A DNA stretch of 64,000 nucleotides. Source: Thermasporomyces composti. GTDB lineage: Bacteria; Actinomycetota; Actinomycetes; Propionibacteriales; Actinopolymorphaceae. Shown in pieces: positions 63,033 through 64,000 of this stretch. Location: the NCBI RefSeq assembly GCF_003386795.1, contig NZ_QTUC01000001.1:1860001-1924000 (forward strand), read 5' to 3'. Position 1 is the first letter of the stretch. Each line of letters opens with the position of its first letter. Made by a program: the position numbers and the translations under genes. The notes beneath the pieces were generated by a model that had not been told where the DNA came from, did not search any database, and saw only the letters and a program-made list of their open reading frames with translations.

Positions 63033-64000
63033 ATGGCCAGCCAGCACGCGCTCGCGGCCGTGTGGAACGGCCCAGCGGAGGGCTTCCAGCTCACGGAGAT
63101 TCCCCTGCCCACGCTCGCGGACGGCGAGGTGCTGGTCGAGGTGGAGGCGGCGACGCTGTGCGGGAGCGACCTGCACACGATCGCCGGCGAACGGTCGACA
63201 CCGCTCCCCACCGTGCTCGGCCACGAGATGGTGGGCACCGTCGTCGCCGTCGAGGGGCAGGTCGAGACCCATGACGGACGGCGGGTGACACCCGGCATGC
63301 GGGTCACCTGGTCGGTCGGCGCCTCCTGCGGCGACTGCCCGCGCTGCCGACGCGGCCTGCCCCAGAAGTGCCGCACGCTGCGAAAGTACGGCCACGAGGC
63401 GATGACCGACACGTGGCGGCTCAACGGCGGGTTGGCGACCCACTGTCATCTGGTGCCGGGGACCGGGATCGTCGCGGTGCCCGACGAGTTGGCCACCGAG
63501 GTGGTTGCGCCGGCCAACTGCGCGACCGCCACGGTGGTCAGTGCGTTCCGCCAGCTTCACGCCAGCGAGGCGGGGCTCGTCGTGGTCCAAGGCTGCGGCA
63601 TGCTCGGCCTGACCGCGGTCAGCTACGCCAAGGCCCAAGGCGTGGAGACGGTCATCGCCTCCGACGTCGCGCCGGAGCGGCTCGAGCTCGCCCGGCGGTG
63701 TGGCGCCTCGGTCGTCGCCACGCCGGACGACCTGCCGGACCAGGTGGCGGCCCACAGCGACGGTGAGGGCGCCGAGGTCGTCCTCGACGTCACCGGCAGC
63801 AGCACGGCCGTCGCGGCCGCGCTCGACCTGCTCGCCCTAGGCGGCCGGCTCGGCCTCGTCGGCTCGGTCTTCCCCGCCCCAGCCATCCAGCTCGACCCGG
63901 AGATGGTCGTCCGGCGCATGCTGACGCTGCGCGGCGTCCACAACTACACCCCTGACGATCTCGCGGTCGCCGTCGACTTCCTCACCCGAGCCGACCACGA
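63033..64000 (+). CDS. Phosphonate-catabolism-associated zinc alcohol dehydrogenase (3' end outside window)
   Basis: The ATG at 63033 has GGAGGGAAGAGG upstream. The visible 322 residues read MASQHALAAVWNGPAEGFQL, catalytic zinc region LCGSDLH and LGHEMVGTV, structural zinc loop CGDCPRCRRGLPQKC, GLATHCHLVPGTGIVAVPDE, ANCATATVVSAFRQL and VVVQGCGMLGLTAV (Rossmann). This matches, by recall, the dehydrogenase family proposed to accompany phosphonate degradation genes (TIGR03366). It may oxidise a phosphono-alcohol to feed phosphonoacetate production. The window ends before the stop codon. Confidence 0.85.
   Translation, partial: MASQHALAAVWNGPAEGFQLTEIPLPTLADGEVLVEVEAATLCGSDLHTIAGERSTPLPTVLGHEMVGTVVAVEGQVETHDGRRVTPGMRVTWSVGASCGDCPRCRRGLPQKCRTLRKYGHEAMTDTWRLNGGLATHCHLVPGTGIVAVPDELATEVVAPANCATATVVSAFRQLHASEAGLVVVQGCGMLGLTAVSYAKAQGVETVIASDVAPERLELARRCGASVVATPDDLPDQVAAHSDGEGAEVVLDVTGSSTAVAAALDLLALGGRLGLVGSVFPAPAIQLDPEMVVRRMLTLRGVHNYTPDDLAVAVDFLTRADH

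Noticed and set aside
1-64000. tRNA, rRNA, riboswitch and transposase genes
   Set aside because: I looked for cloverleaf arms with a GTTCGA-type T-loop, known riboswitch cores and transposase DDE-type motifs and saw none I could support. A covariance-model scan was not possible.

Overview
The window is chromosomal DNA of a high-GC Gram-positive bacterium (Actinomycetota). The evidence is GC-rich third codon positions, frequent GTG starts, purine-rich ribosome binding sites, Tat-type lipoproteins, an LCP (LytR-CpsA-Psr) protein and actinobacterial gene families such as the AmiS/FmdA/FmdB amide cluster. Several loci for plant polysaccharide use, together with a large type I-E CRISPR locus, would fit a compost or soil actinomycete, possibly of the Thermasporomyces/Actinopolymorpha kind. 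The genus is a guess. I saw no rRNA genes, tRNA genes, intact transposases or origins.

Layout, left to right. 1-2.45 kb: the tail of one gene, then two tandem, related, heavily frameshifted pseudogenes. 2.5-4.6 kb: an LCP cell-wall ligase-type protein and a small membrane protein. 5.0-9.6 kb: a translationally coupled cox/xdh-type operon (2Fe-2S, molybdopterin, FAD and CoxG-like subunits) whose large subunit has lost its recognisable cofactor motifs. 9.6-13.4 kb, minus strand: a coupled pair of tiny ORFs, a CDF metal exporter, an APH-fold pseudokinase and a zinc alcohol dehydrogenase. 13.7-20.7 kb: a membrane protein, an ATPase-LuxR regulator, a GH13 alpha-glucosidase overlapping a PNPOx-like gene, and a secreted repeat protein. 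21.0-25.4 kb: two secreted proteins of unknown but probably glycan-related function. 25.6-27.2 kb: a flavin monooxygenase and a DUF4180 protein. 27.6-31.0 kb: a sugar ABC importer lacking its own ATPase. 31.0-33.7 kb: an ABC-2 type exporter. 33.8-37.1 kb, minus strand: a 1122-residue SF1 helicase-PLD nuclease with the architecture of type II Mokosh defence. 37.3-42.7 kb: two orphan family-5 Tat lipoprotein binding proteins around an oligogalacturonate lyase (PL22). 43.1-44.1 kb: two small membrane proteins.

44.3-56.6 kb is a complete type I-E CRISPR-Cas locus: a 46-spacer array, then cas3-cas8e-cse2-cas7e-cas5e-cas6e-cas1-cas2, then a 5-spacer array. The arrays are read away from the cas operon, with both leaders facing inward and sharing a short motif next to the first repeat. 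With the helicase-PLD gene about 7 kb away, this part of the window is a defence neighbourhood.

56.7-59.4 kb, minus strand: formamidase/acetamidase, an AmiS/UreI-type amide channel, an FmdB zinc-ribbon protein and a 60-residue protein, together an amide-nitrogen cluster. 59.5-60.2 kb: a pentapeptide-repeat protein. 60.4-64.0 kb: phosphonoacetate hydrolase, a GlpT-like MFS transporter and a phosphonate-associated zinc dehydrogenase that runs off the end, together a phosphonate uptake and degradation operon.
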